Below, piece after piece: positions 1-8,720 of a stretch of 25,561 bases of DNA. The stretch spans positions 7,505-33,065 of the forward strand of contig CAUDNR010000373.1 in the NCBI GenBank assembly GCA_958430865.1, in the 5' to 3' direction. The notes below the pieces were generated by a model. That model saw nothing but the letters and a program-made list of their open reading frames with translations, ran no database searches and had not been told where the DNA came from. This DNA comes from Entrophospora sp. SA101 (taxonomy: Eukaryota; Glomeromycota; Glomeromycetes; Entrophosporales; Entrophosporaceae). The translations under genes and the position numbers were made by a program. The number at the start of each line of letters is the position of its first letter. Positions within the stretch are counted from its first letter, which is position 1.

Positions 1-1287
1 AAATATACTATATATTTATTATTACTATACACATTGTGTATAAATACAATTTGAATAAATAAATAAAAAAACCATAAATTCTTCAAATTTTGAATTATTC
101 TTCATGATGTAAAGATCGTTTAGGAACTATTAAAGGATGAAGTTGTGCCAGATAAGTGATGGCCCACCTATATATCATTCATTAATTATTATTATTAGTC
201 AATTAGTTCATTCATTTTTTCTTTTTTTAAAAAATTGCAAACTTACATTAAATAACAACAAATTAAAGACAATATTAAACAAGTTCTTGTTGTACTAAAA
301 TAATAATAATTAAAATAATTTAGTTGAAATCATTTAAAAAAACCTTCCTTCCTTCCTTCACTAATTCAAAACATTTACTTACGTCTGGTTTTGTCCTTTT
401 GGAACTATGACATAAGAAACGAACACTCCTCCTGACACGCCTAAACCTATCCATATAATATTTAAACCACTCATATTTTATAATTATTGTTCTTTTTTTC
501 CCAAGAAAAAATTTAATAAAACAATTAATTTAAAATAAAATAAAGAGAGATTAGATCAAACTAAAATCTGTTTGTTACACCTTATAAATGCAAGGAAATC
601 AAAATTTAGTGTAATAATAATAAGTGATGATTTCTAAAAAGGATTACATTTATTTTTTACTTTCTGAAGGAGCCAAAACTTTTCTCAAAGAAAATATAGT
701 TTATTAGATGATAATAATAATAACCAATCAAAAAGATAACGGAAACCAAAAAATAAAAATACATATATGAATATCCTTCCTTATATTTTCTTGCTGATAG
801 CAAAAACAAAGGCTTTATTATTGTTGTTATTATTGGAATTGGCCTTGCGAGGCATCCTTTTGGTTAACTTCAATTATTATTTTTACTTTTATGACTCTCG
901 AGTTCGAATTAACTTTGGCTTTTGTCGATTAATTACAAGCAAATTGTGCTTTGCGCTCGTCAATTATTTATTTTATGGATTTATTTATCAACTTACTTTG
1001 GTTCTTTTGCTTACTGTCTCTTTCATGTAACTAAAAGCTTTGGCGAATCTGTAAGCACACACAGTATGGTCCAAATAATTATGTCCCGATTTATTTCAGT
1101 GGTTTATACTGCAAACTTTTGTTAGTTTGGTTTATTTACAAAACATGTATGTTTTTATAATAGCTCTTTAATACTTTACAATACAATAATACTGGCCGTT
1201 TTTATTATATACAGCCAAAGTGTTTCCGATTTATTTCAGATTTATACATTATTACTTGGTAAATAACTGTTAACTCCTTATACCAGG
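1..1287. repeat. Segmental duplication, copy A
   Basis: Every base I compared here matches the sequence 3,236 bp downstream (3237-4523) and again 22,104 bp downstream (22105-23391). Identity stops sharply after 1287: this copy continues into TSR1 coding sequence, while the other two continue into a shared non-TSR1 flank. The left edge is outside the window. It carries one complete VMA9 gene (95-474) and that gene's upstream region. From 475 to 1287 I see no supportable gene: short open frames there are leucine-rich readings of TTATTATT-type DNA with no splice or codon support. Confidence 0.93.
95..474 (-). CDS. VMA9: V-type proton ATPase subunit e, copy A (3 exons, 70 aa)
   Basis: This is a small hydrophobic subunit of the membrane V0 sector of the vacuolar H+-ATPase, needed for V0 assembly. 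Exons on the minus strand are 474-383 (ATG at 474), 294-247 and 167-95 (stop TAA). The introns are GTAAGT...TTTTAG and GTAAGT...TATAG, and all phases fit. The product has two predicted membrane helices (about residues 4-24 and 33-52). Its tail, WAITYLAQLHPLIVPKRS, is the family hallmark, matching the MWAITyLcQLHPLIvPkR motif of subunit e in fungi and animals. The length of 70 residues is normal for the family. The first intron carries a CCTT/AAGG microsatellite (about 347-358). The gene converges with TSR1, and identical copies lie at 3331-3710 and 22199-22578. The exons are too short to appear as a long ORF. Confidence 0.93.
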
Positions 1288-3113
1288 AAGTGCATCTGGA
1301 AGTTCTTCAATTGATATTGATGCTAATATATATATTATATGAAATATGATTAATTTTGATGATTATAAAATAATTGGTAGTAAAACAGGATCACATTTGA
1401 CGAATTTTGGGGACGAAGATGAATATGAATATGATGAGATAGAAATGGACAAGAAGTTAAATTTGTCCAATCAATTAGAATCTGATGAAGAAGATAAACA
1501 GTATGATTATTTATTAAATTTTTTAAAAGGATAAACGTAGTAATTTATTTAATTTAATTTGATTTAATTTAATTAATTTAATAAATAAAGATTAAAGGAA
1601 TATATATCCAAAAGAGAAAAACAACATAAAGATGACCTTGAATTTCCTGACGAGGTGGATACACCATTAGACGTACCTGCAAAAATTAGGTTTCAAAAAT
1701 ATCGTGGTTTACAAAGTTTTCGTACATCACCATGGGATCCATATGAAAATTTGCCAATTGATTATTCTAGAATCTTTCAATTTGAACATTATAAAAGAAC
1801 AAAATCTAGAATTTTGAATCAGTTTATAGTTGGTGATGGTGTTAAGGTATTTATTTATTTTGTCGACTTTTTTATAATAGTATTATTTTTTATTGATTGG
1901 CTTTGCTTTAATTTGACTCTTTTAATATCTATTTAAAGTTAGGTGCACATATAACTTTACATATTTCTAATGTTAAAAAAGAAGTTGCAGGTATCAATTT
2001 ATTTATAATTATTTTTAATATAATAAAATAAATTTATGATTTAAACATATGATCTATTTATTCTAATTGTTTAACACCTTTTAAAATTTAAAAAGATCAT
2101 TATGATCCATCAAGACCATTTATCGTGTTTGGATTACTCGAATATGAGCACAAAATTTCCGTTGTAAATTTTTCTGTCACAAGAAATAACGAATATAAAG
2201 GAACAATCAAATCCAAGGTATATAAAAAACTTTAATGATTTTGGAATCACAATATTATAAATTTTTTAATTTTAAATTTTATGTTGTTGTTTAGGATGAT
2301 TTAATACTACAATGTGGGTTTCGTAGATACGTTGTTAAACCGATATATTCGCAGAATACACAAGGTAGAAAATCTACCAATAATGTTCATAAATTTGAGA
2401 AATTTTTAAATCCGGGAAGAACTTGTATCGCTACCATATACGGACCTATTCAATTTGGAAATTTGCCTGTTACACTTTATAAAGAACTTGCCTATACTAA
2501 TGGTCAGCTAGTCGCATTAATAATAATTTTTTTCTTTTCATTTTTAAAAATAAATAAATTAATATTATTATGTTTTCTTTCCTTATCCAAATTATTATCA
2601 AATAGTACCAATGATGGTAGCCACAGGATCATTTTTGAATGTAGATCCAACACGTATAATCGCTAAACGTATTATACTTACGGGTCATCCATTCAAAGTA
2701 CATAAGAAATCTGCAGTTGTACGTTACATGTTTTTCAATCCCGGTAAGAATTAAACATTTTATATAATAATAATAAATAATAATAATAATAGTGATAATA
2801 ATAATAACAACATTATTATTATTATTTTATTATGATAGATGATGTGGATTGGTTTAAACCTGTTCAAATGACAACAAAATATGGACGCATTGGACATATT
2901 AAAGAATCATTGGGTACCCATGGATACATGAAATGTATATTTGATTCACCTATTACACAACAAGACACTGTGATGATGAACCTTTATAAACGTGTCTACC
3001 CGAAATGGGATACTACAAAAATTTGGAATAGTAGATTGAAGGATGAATGTATTATCAGTAATGATAACAATGATAATGACAATAATGTGAAAAGAGTTGA
3101 AATGGAAATTTAA
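1288..3113 (+). pseudogene. TSR1: TSR1 ribosome-maturation factor, 5'-truncated copy (C-terminal half)
   Basis: TSR1 is a Bms1-like, GTPase-inactive factor acting late in 40S subunit assembly. Exons: (1288)-1500, 1591-1846, 1939-1990, 2096-2217, 2295-2502, 2606-2743 and 2839-3113 (stop TAA). All joins keep frame. Family landmarks are [56 protein letters not shown] and [14 protein letters not shown], ending with [11 protein letters not shown]. The N-terminal half with the GTPase-like domain is missing because the copy begins at the duplication junction at 1287/1288. In the coding frame the first codons read GSASGSSSIDID and then meet a TGA at 1340-1342. The next ATG (1346) would give about 401 residues against roughly 800 for the family. 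One donor (GTCAGC at 2503) is atypical. A complete TSR1 should lie just left of the window. As seen, this copy is either a pseudogene or a truncated ORF. Confidence 0.88.
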
Positions 3114-3330
3114 ATGGGAAATTTGATATCATTAAATAAATATTTATCATTTATTTAATATCTATTAATATATATATTTTTAAAATTATTATTAACATAT
3201 ACTTATTTATGTAAATTATAAAAAATAAAATAAAATAAATATACTATATATTTATTATTACTATACACATTGTGTATAAATACAATTTGAATAAATAAAT
3301 AAAAAAACCATAAATTCTTCAAATTTTGAA

Positions 3331-3710
3331 TTATTCTTCATGATGTAAAGATCGTTTAGGAACTATTAAAGGATGAAGTTGTGCCAGATAAGTGATGGCC
3401 CACCTATATATCATTCATTAATTATTATTATTAGTCAATTAGTTCATTCATTTTTTCTTTTTTTAAAAAATTGCAAACTTACATTAAATAACAACAAATT
3501 AAAGACAATATTAAACAAGTTCTTGTTGTACTAAAATAATAATAATTAAAATAATTTAGTTGAAATCATTTAAAAAAACCTTCCTTCCTTCCTTCACTAA
3601 TTCAAAACATTTACTTACGTCTGGTTTTGTCCTTTTGGAACTATGACATAAGAAACGAACACTCCTCCTGACACGCCTAAACCTATCCATATAATATTTA
3701 AACCACTCAT
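3331..3710 (-). CDS. VMA9: V-type proton ATPase subunit e, copy B
   Basis: This copy has the same sequence and three-exon structure as the gene at 95-474, shifted by 3,236 bp. Exons on the minus strand are 3710-3619, 3530-3483 and 3403-3331. It encodes the same 70-residue V0-sector protein with two membrane helices and the LHPLIVPKR tail. The TSR1 stop codon lies 217 bp away on the opposite strand, so the two 3' ends converge. Start, splice sites and stop are all intact, and nothing in the sequence marks it as non-functional. Its upstream region is identical to that of copy A for about 810 bp, so it is expected to be expressed in the same way (inference). Confidence 0.93.
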
Positions 3711-4523
3711 ATTTTATAATTATTGTTCTTTTTTTCCCAAGAAAAAATTTAATAAAACAATTAATTTAAAATAAAATAAAGAGAGATTAGATCAAACTAA
3801 AATCTGTTTGTTACACCTTATAAATGCAAGGAAATCAAAATTTAGTGTAATAATAATAAGTGATGATTTCTAAAAAGGATTACATTTATTTTTTACTTTC
3901 TGAAGGAGCCAAAACTTTTCTCAAAGAAAATATAGTTTATTAGATGATAATAATAATAACCAATCAAAAAGATAACGGAAACCAAAAAATAAAAATACAT
4001 ATATGAATATCCTTCCTTATATTTTCTTGCTGATAGCAAAAACAAAGGCTTTATTATTGTTGTTATTATTGGAATTGGCCTTGCGAGGCATCCTTTTGGT
4101 TAACTTCAATTATTATTTTTACTTTTATGACTCTCGAGTTCGAATTAACTTTGGCTTTTGTCGATTAATTACAAGCAAATTGTGCTTTGCGCTCGTCAAT
4201 TATTTATTTTATGGATTTATTTATCAACTTACTTTGGTTCTTTTGCTTACTGTCTCTTTCATGTAACTAAAAGCTTTGGCGAATCTGTAAGCACACACAG
4301 TATGGTCCAAATAATTATGTCCCGATTTATTTCAGTGGTTTATACTGCAAACTTTTGTTAGTTTGGTTTATTTACAAAACATGTATGTTTTTATAATAGC
4401 TCTTTAATACTTTACAATACAATAATACTGGCCGTTTTTATTATATACAGCCAAAGTGTTTCCGATTTATTTCAGATTTATACATTATTACTTGGTAAAT
4501 AACTGTTAACTCCTTATACCAGG

Positions 4524-5615
4524 CCAATCAGTCTTCACACTACGTTTTCACTTGAACATTTAACAAATAAGAATTTCAATACTAACACTTGGTTACTCAC
4601 TAAATCAAATAACGTCATTAATTGTTGTTAACGCTCAACAGTTATCCAGCGTTACTCACTAAAGCAAATAAACGTGACCTTTTACCAAAACCTCACAATT
4701 TACAATTGCTGCGTTTTATCAAAAAAAGTTTATTTTACGATTATTTTATTTAGAATACTAATGTGGTGGTATTTGTGCTCTTTCAAGCGAAGACCCAAAG
4801 TTTCTGGAAAACTTTTATAGATCATTTCAATAAGTTTTACATATAAATAAAAAAATTTAAATTTATATATATAGGAATATCAGTAAGACTTAATTTCTAG
4901 AGTGAAGAACAAAGATCAAAATTAACATAAATAATAATACATACAACTTATTTGTTCTTTATTATATTTTAGTGCAAATTTTTTCGCATTCCCATGTCCA
5001 TATAAACCAGCTTTCTCAACATTACAATTGATTGAGGTAATCAACTCAACCCCACTCATATAAAATTAAACAACCTATTTTGTCACAACCAGCTTCTTCA
5101 TGATTTGAAGCTGTTCATTACAAGTCATTGAATTTGGAATATGAATTGCGGTTAAAAGACGATAATGAAACTGCTAATGTATAGTAATTTTAATAATCTG
5201 TAAGTAAACTAAAATTTGTTTTTTTTGATCCCAGTTATTGTTGATCATTCCTTTTTATAATATTAATAAATTATGTAAAAAGTCATGTTGTATATATACA
5301 AAAAAAAAAACAAAAACCACTTTTGAAACCAACTTTAAACAAAAACTCTTATCCATTACTATATAAATAAACTCATTTAGAAAAATGTTGTTTATTGAAT
5401 CAACAACAATGAAATTGAAAATTGGAATTATAAACATAAATAAGATAACAAAAGAAGATGAAATAATTTGGGGCATGCTGCAACAAAACCAGACAAAGTG
5501 AACATTGGTATTACCAAGGATTTCAGGGATCAAAATTTAGTAATGTGATTATTAAAATCTTCCATTTGTTATCTTAAGTGATATATAGAACTATCCCTAT
5601 GTAAAAATAGTTAAT
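4524..5615. other. Duplicated flank with direct repeats and fragments of a decayed gene
   Basis: This flank is present in copies B and C only. Two imperfect direct repeats (GTTACTCACTAAA...CAAATAA...CGT) lie at about 4590-4617 and 4652-4680. An exon-like stretch at 4973-5036 is bounded by TTTTAG and GTAATC and reads ANFFAFPCPYKPAFSTLQLIE less one residue. A second piece follows an AG at 5091-5092 and reads SFEAVHYKSLNLEYELRLK to a stop at 5182, but it has an in-frame TGA at 5101 and a splice phase one base out. These look like debris of an unrecognised plus-strand gene. I see nothing firm between 5185 and 5615. Confidence 0.35.
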
Positions 5616-5918
5616 ATGAAACTCATTTATATCAGATCTACTATGGAACCCAAGAATTATAGTACCATTAGAAGTATTTTAAAAAAGGAACAAGGGGAAA
5701 AGATTGCACCTTATATTTTCAAAATAAATGATACTCAGACACTGGAAGATTATCTAAGAAAAGAAAGGATTACTTATGAAATTTACCATGAAGAAAGGAA
5801 AATAATAAATGTTGGAAAAAGAAAACATCATGATTATACATGTTGTCAAAATTATCGAATTGCATCAGACGCAATTCAAAAACCAAAAAATCGAGCATTG
5901 CACCCATCATGGATTTGA
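5616..5918 (+). CDS. Short conserved ORF of unknown function, cut by an inverted-repeat element
   Basis: The frame opens at 5616; a second ATG at 5643 (MEPKNYSTIRS) is an equally good start. I do not recognise the family. Residues about 10-62 (…YSTIRSILKK, APYIFKINDTQTLE, YLRKERITYEIY) also occur in the related ORF at 24615-24839. Of the differences I counted in the shared part, about eight are silent and three change the residue. That pattern means the region evolved as protein-coding. From about 5810 the frame runs into DNA resembling the inverted-repeat element (GACGCA hexamers), so the last 35 or so residues are probably not original. It may be the first exon of a mobile-element or host multigene-family gene; promoter and introns are not resolved. 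Confidence 0.45.
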   Translation: MKLIYIRSTMEPKNYSTIRSILKKEQGEKIAPYIFKINDTQTLEDYLRKERITYEIYHEERKIINVGKRKHHDYTCCQNYRIASDAIQKPKNRALHPSWI

Positions 5919-6426
5919 CGCATTGACGCAAGATGCAATTCATGACGCAAGACGCAACTCATAATTTATTAATGTGATGCATGTATATGTGACATTTTCA
6001 AATTTTGTAAAAGTGTTAAAATCTATAATTTTTTTTTACTATTATCATTTCAACTATTAATTTATTACAGTAATTAATTTCTGTGAATTAATTAAAATAT
6101 AAACCTTTTCTTGCATATTAATAAAAAAAATTTTTTTTTGATGAGTTTGCCCATAATTATAACTTTCTATTTCAGAAATTGGAAAAGTTATTGTCTAATA
6201 TGAATCATTGTTTAATATGAAAGAACCTTCGGATGTGTTACATTCATATTATGTAATTTTCAAAATTATCATCCAAAATATTAAAAAATTCCTCAAATTC
6301 CTCAAATTGGTAGAAATCATAAAGTTCATATTATTTTTGAATGCAGTGTTATTTATAGCATTTTTTGAATGTAATATCAATGTTTTCAATAGCATGAATT
6401 GCATCTTGCGTCTGCGTCAATGCGTC
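5917..6426. mobile_element. Inverted-repeat (MITE-like) element with GACGCA hexamers
   Basis: The left arm at 5917-5944 and the right arm at 6393-6426 are inverted copies, 28 of 28 bases identical apart from one extra GACGCA hexamer in the right arm. Both include GACGCATTGACGCA and AGATGCAATTCATG. More GACGCA units lie nearby (5871, 5945, 5951). The interior (about 450 bp) is AT-rich and has no transposase, so it would be a non-autonomous element. No clean target-site duplication was found, and the outer ends may extend to about 5865 and 6450. From 6427 to 6818 there is no gene; the stretch could hold the promoter of the gene starting at 6819. Confidence 0.6.
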
Positions 6427-6818
6427 ACGCATAGTACTAATTGCATCACCCGCCTTTTAATAAAATAAAGGTTTTTTCATATATTTGTTATTTTCATGAT
6501 TCAAGTAATAATTTGATTAAATCGGGCAAGTTTGTGTATGAAAGCGTGATTTTTTTCTTCATTTTTTCATATAAAATTCCATGTTGATCAAAAAAATTTT
6601 ATTAGTGAGTGACACTTGACCCCCTGTAGATCCGCAATGTCCTGCGACTGATATGTTTTTTTACGCTATCAAAATTCGCGATTTTGATTGGCCAATCAAT
6701 GATTACATGGAGTTAAAATTTCGTGTTACCAGCACGGTCTCTAGACTCGCGTCATTCGCGAAAAGTATTTTTTAAATTACATAACACCTTCAAAAACAAT
6801 TTTTTTTTTCTTGAAAAA

Positions 6819-7192
6819 ATGAACCTATATTTTAAAGATCAATTACCATACACCTTTGATTTGATTCGCTTTTATGTTTTCCAAATAATTTACGAAGACA
6901 AAATTAAGACAAAATATAGTAATAAGGTAAAAGAAGTGAAAACTTTATGATACAATAAAATTATTTTACTTAGTGTTGTTTTTTACTATGGTTTTATTTC
7001 TGTTTATTTCAGTTAGAAATAAATAACCATTTTTGCGATGGAATTGAATTATTTTCTCTTAATGATGAAGAGTATAGGACGCACTTAAAAGATGAACATC
7101 TTCGTATCACTGAGGTTAGTTTAAATCTTTGCTGTGGAAAAAATTATTTTCATTCAAATGATGAAAAAAAAATCTCTGGAGACGATTTATAA
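6819..7192 (+). CDS. Small two-exon gene of unknown function
   Basis: The start ATG at 6819 begins MNLYFKDQLPYTFDLIRFYV. The first exon ends at 6926 before GTAAAA, the intron is 86 bp and ends TTTCAG, and the second exon starts at 7013. The join is in phase and reads KYSNK-LEINNHFCDGIELF and then SLNDEEYRTHLKDEHL. The frame stays open to a TAA at 7190-7192, giving 95 residues. A possible donor (GTTAGT, 7115) would allow another intron and a longer gene whose continuation I cannot follow. The DGIELF-SLNDEEYRTHL stretch has the spacing of a SAM-domain helix pair (DGxxLLxLtxedl), but this is only a resemblance. I see no signal peptide or membrane segment. Confidence 0.4.
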
Positions 7193-8219
7193 TTCTTATT
7201 ACATTATTATTATTTTATTATTGTTATATGACTTTAAATCCTCTGTGAGGCACTTGCACGCTTGATGCTCTGTGAGCTCCCTTGCACGCTTGTGTATTTC
7301 CTTTTAAATTAGAATTTCTTTGATTTTCTTGAATCCCTTTCTCTTTTGCTTTTTCGTTATTATTTTCAATTTTCTTTTTTACTTGTAAATCAGCATAATT
7401 GAATGATTGTCTATGTTAGATTTGGAATTTTTTCTGTTATACTTGATACACTTAAGGTTCTGTGTATTTCGTTATACTTGATAAGCTAATAACTTTTTTA
7501 ATTTTTACCTTTATTCAAAATTCCAACGTGCATCAAATGACCTTTCGACTTTATGGGGAGGTATAATTAAAGACAAAAACGTGTTGCGTTTTGGGGTGTG
7601 GTGAAAAGATATATTGATGATTTAAATATTTATAAAATCCCAGGTACTTTTTAATCAAAGCCAGATGAAATATTAAAGTTCTTGACAAGCATTTATTAAA
7701 ATGTATTTTAGTTTCGGATTCTGTTCATGAGATGACTTCTCCTTCTTCACTCCTTTCTTCTGCTACTATAAGATATTCAACATCAACAAATTCATCTAGA
7801 TAAACAACTTCACCAAGATCAAGAAAGGTGGTATCACCCATGGTTGGCAAATTGACTGGTCCATTGAGAACAGATGGATTTTGGACTGATCCATCGCCAT
7901 TAATAAAATACTAAATATGGTTAAAGTATTACACTAATGGACCCAATGGACCACCAATAAACCATCAATGGACCCGCACATTTGTCAACCCTGGTATCAC
8001 CCAAATGATGCAATTTTTCGTGGAATCTCGAATGTAGATGATGTTTTTGAGAAATATTGAATTGTACGTATATTTATTCGTCAATTTATCATCTAATGTG
8101 TTGTTAATTTTATAATGATTAAATTCAGAATGAAAATGCTGAATTTGGACAATTGGGAAAGTTACTATTGGGATTGAAAAATCAATATTAAGCATGTAAA
8201 GATTGAAAATTTTGAAAAG
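7193..8219. other. Gene-poor stretch with short direct repeats and ORF remnants
   Basis: Two near copies of a 24-25 bp motif (CTCTGTGAG..CTTGCACGCTTG) lie at 7241-7264 and 7268-7292. A serine/threonine-rich frame runs from an AG at 7710-7711 through MTSPSSLLSSATIRYSTS to 7914, broken by a TAA at 7801; it may be exon debris. Around 7850-7985 the motif TGGACC/GGTCCA recurs in both orientations. A plus-strand frame WYHPNDAIFRGISNVDDVFE (about 7991-8060) and NENAEFGQLGKLLLGLK (about 8129-8190) are further unplaced fragments. None can be joined into a gene. Confidence 0.3.
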
Positions 8220-8569
8220 ATGTCTTTTGATAATCCTTTTCTTCCCTTCATCATTGACCTTGACTGTCCCTGTTCCTTTATTAATGAGATTATCACAGAA
8301 CCCCAGCTTGAACTTGCTGTTGAAGTTGAATTTGAATATTTCAGCGATGCAACCCCAGGGCTATAAGTTAATAATGATACAATTTGCGAAGATAAAGATT
8401 ACATTGATAGGTTTATCAACACTTGTAAGTGTTTAGATAGTTTTTTTTTTAAATTTTAAAAAAAATAATCATTCAAATTGCAGACAAAATATCTGGAGAC
8501 GTCAAAGATATGATCACAAAAGCTGGTCAATTGACATATTCCTTCAGGATGATAATGTACAGCAAATGA
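8220..8569 (+). pseudogene. Unrecognised ORF with one in-frame stop, possibly two exons
   Basis: From ATG 8220 the frame reads MSFDNPFLPFIIDLDCPC and continues …EPQLELAVEVEFEYFSDATPGL to a TAA at 8364-8366. It then stays open in the same frame (VNNDTICEDKDYIDRFINT) to a strong donor GTAAGT at 8425. An acceptor TTGCAG (8483) rejoins in phase and gives YKISGDVKDMITKAG, ending at a stop near 8569. A single stop inside otherwise coding-like, acidic sequence suggests a recent null allele, a sequencing error or an alternative short product. I do not recognise the family. The last part overlaps the Tc1 relic in another frame. Confidence 0.35.
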
Positions 8570-8690
8570 TACAATTAAATGGAAAGGTGAACATTCAATT
8601 TCATATATTCAATGGCCTGCACAAAGTCCCGACCTTAATCCCATTGAAAGGAGGGTGGTTCAATTAATGGAGCAACATTCTTATATAATG
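8505..8690 (+). mobile_element. Tc1/mariner transposase relic (DDE catalytic domain end)
   Basis: Two frames carry the Tc1 signature. SWSIDIFLQDDN at about 8521-8556 corresponds to the second catalytic Asp motif (F/LQ-D-N). YIQWPAQSPDLNPIE, ending at 8648, is the classic WPAQSPDLNPIE block that carries the third catalytic acid. The two blocks are in different frames (a shift lies between 8556 and 8589), and the segment between them is far shorter than normal. The N-terminal helix-turn-helix domain was not found and no terminal inverted repeats flank it. It is a dead fragment. Confidence 0.8.
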
Positions 8691-8720
8691 TTATACACCG
8701 TATATTACACTTAACAGTTG

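Larger units (their letters stand above)
1288..4523. repeat. Second unit of a 3,236-bp tandem duplication
   Basis: Because 1-1287 equals 3237-4523, the simplest structure is a tandem duplication with a unit of 3,236 bp, of which 1288-4523 is the second complete unit. The unit starts inside TSR1 coding sequence and ends in the upstream flank of VMA9. If correct, the bases immediately left of the window are the TSR1 3' end. The stretch 3711-4523 is VMA9 upstream DNA identical to 475-1287, with no gene visible. Confidence 0.8.
2721..5665. repeat. Segmental duplication, copy B (partner of 21589-24664)
   Basis: The sequence is shared with 21589-24664 at a constant offset of 18,868 bp up to about 5416. 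After that the offset is 18,999 bp, because copy C carries an extra 131-bp tandem unit. The left edge lies inside TSR1 exon sequence (ACGTTACATG). The first mismatch on the right is at 5666, inside a short open reading frame; beyond it the two sites remain related but differ at about one base in twelve. The copy contains the last TSR1 exon, VMA9 and about 1.1 kb of flank. Confidence 0.92.

Noticed and set aside
832..915. tRNA/SINE-like A-box (TGGCCTTGCGAGG) and B-box (GAGTTCGAATTA)
   Set aside because: Matches to the Pol III consensus are loose and no cloverleaf can be drawn.
767..1125. Overlapping open frames of 87 and 67 codons, repeated in all three duplication copies
   Set aside because: Leucine/phenylalanine-rich readings of AT-rich DNA with no conserved motif; repetition is explained by the DNA duplication. 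They lie upstream of VMA9 on the opposite strand.
5255..5533. 92-codon minus-strand frame (and its equivalents in copy C)
   Set aside because: The hydrophobic reading comes from AT-rich DNA including an A10 tract; the 131-bp duplication changes it without any sign of selection.
7965..8195. 76-codon minus-strand frame
   Set aside because: No motif; overlaps plus-strand exon-like fragments and the TGGACC-rich stretch.
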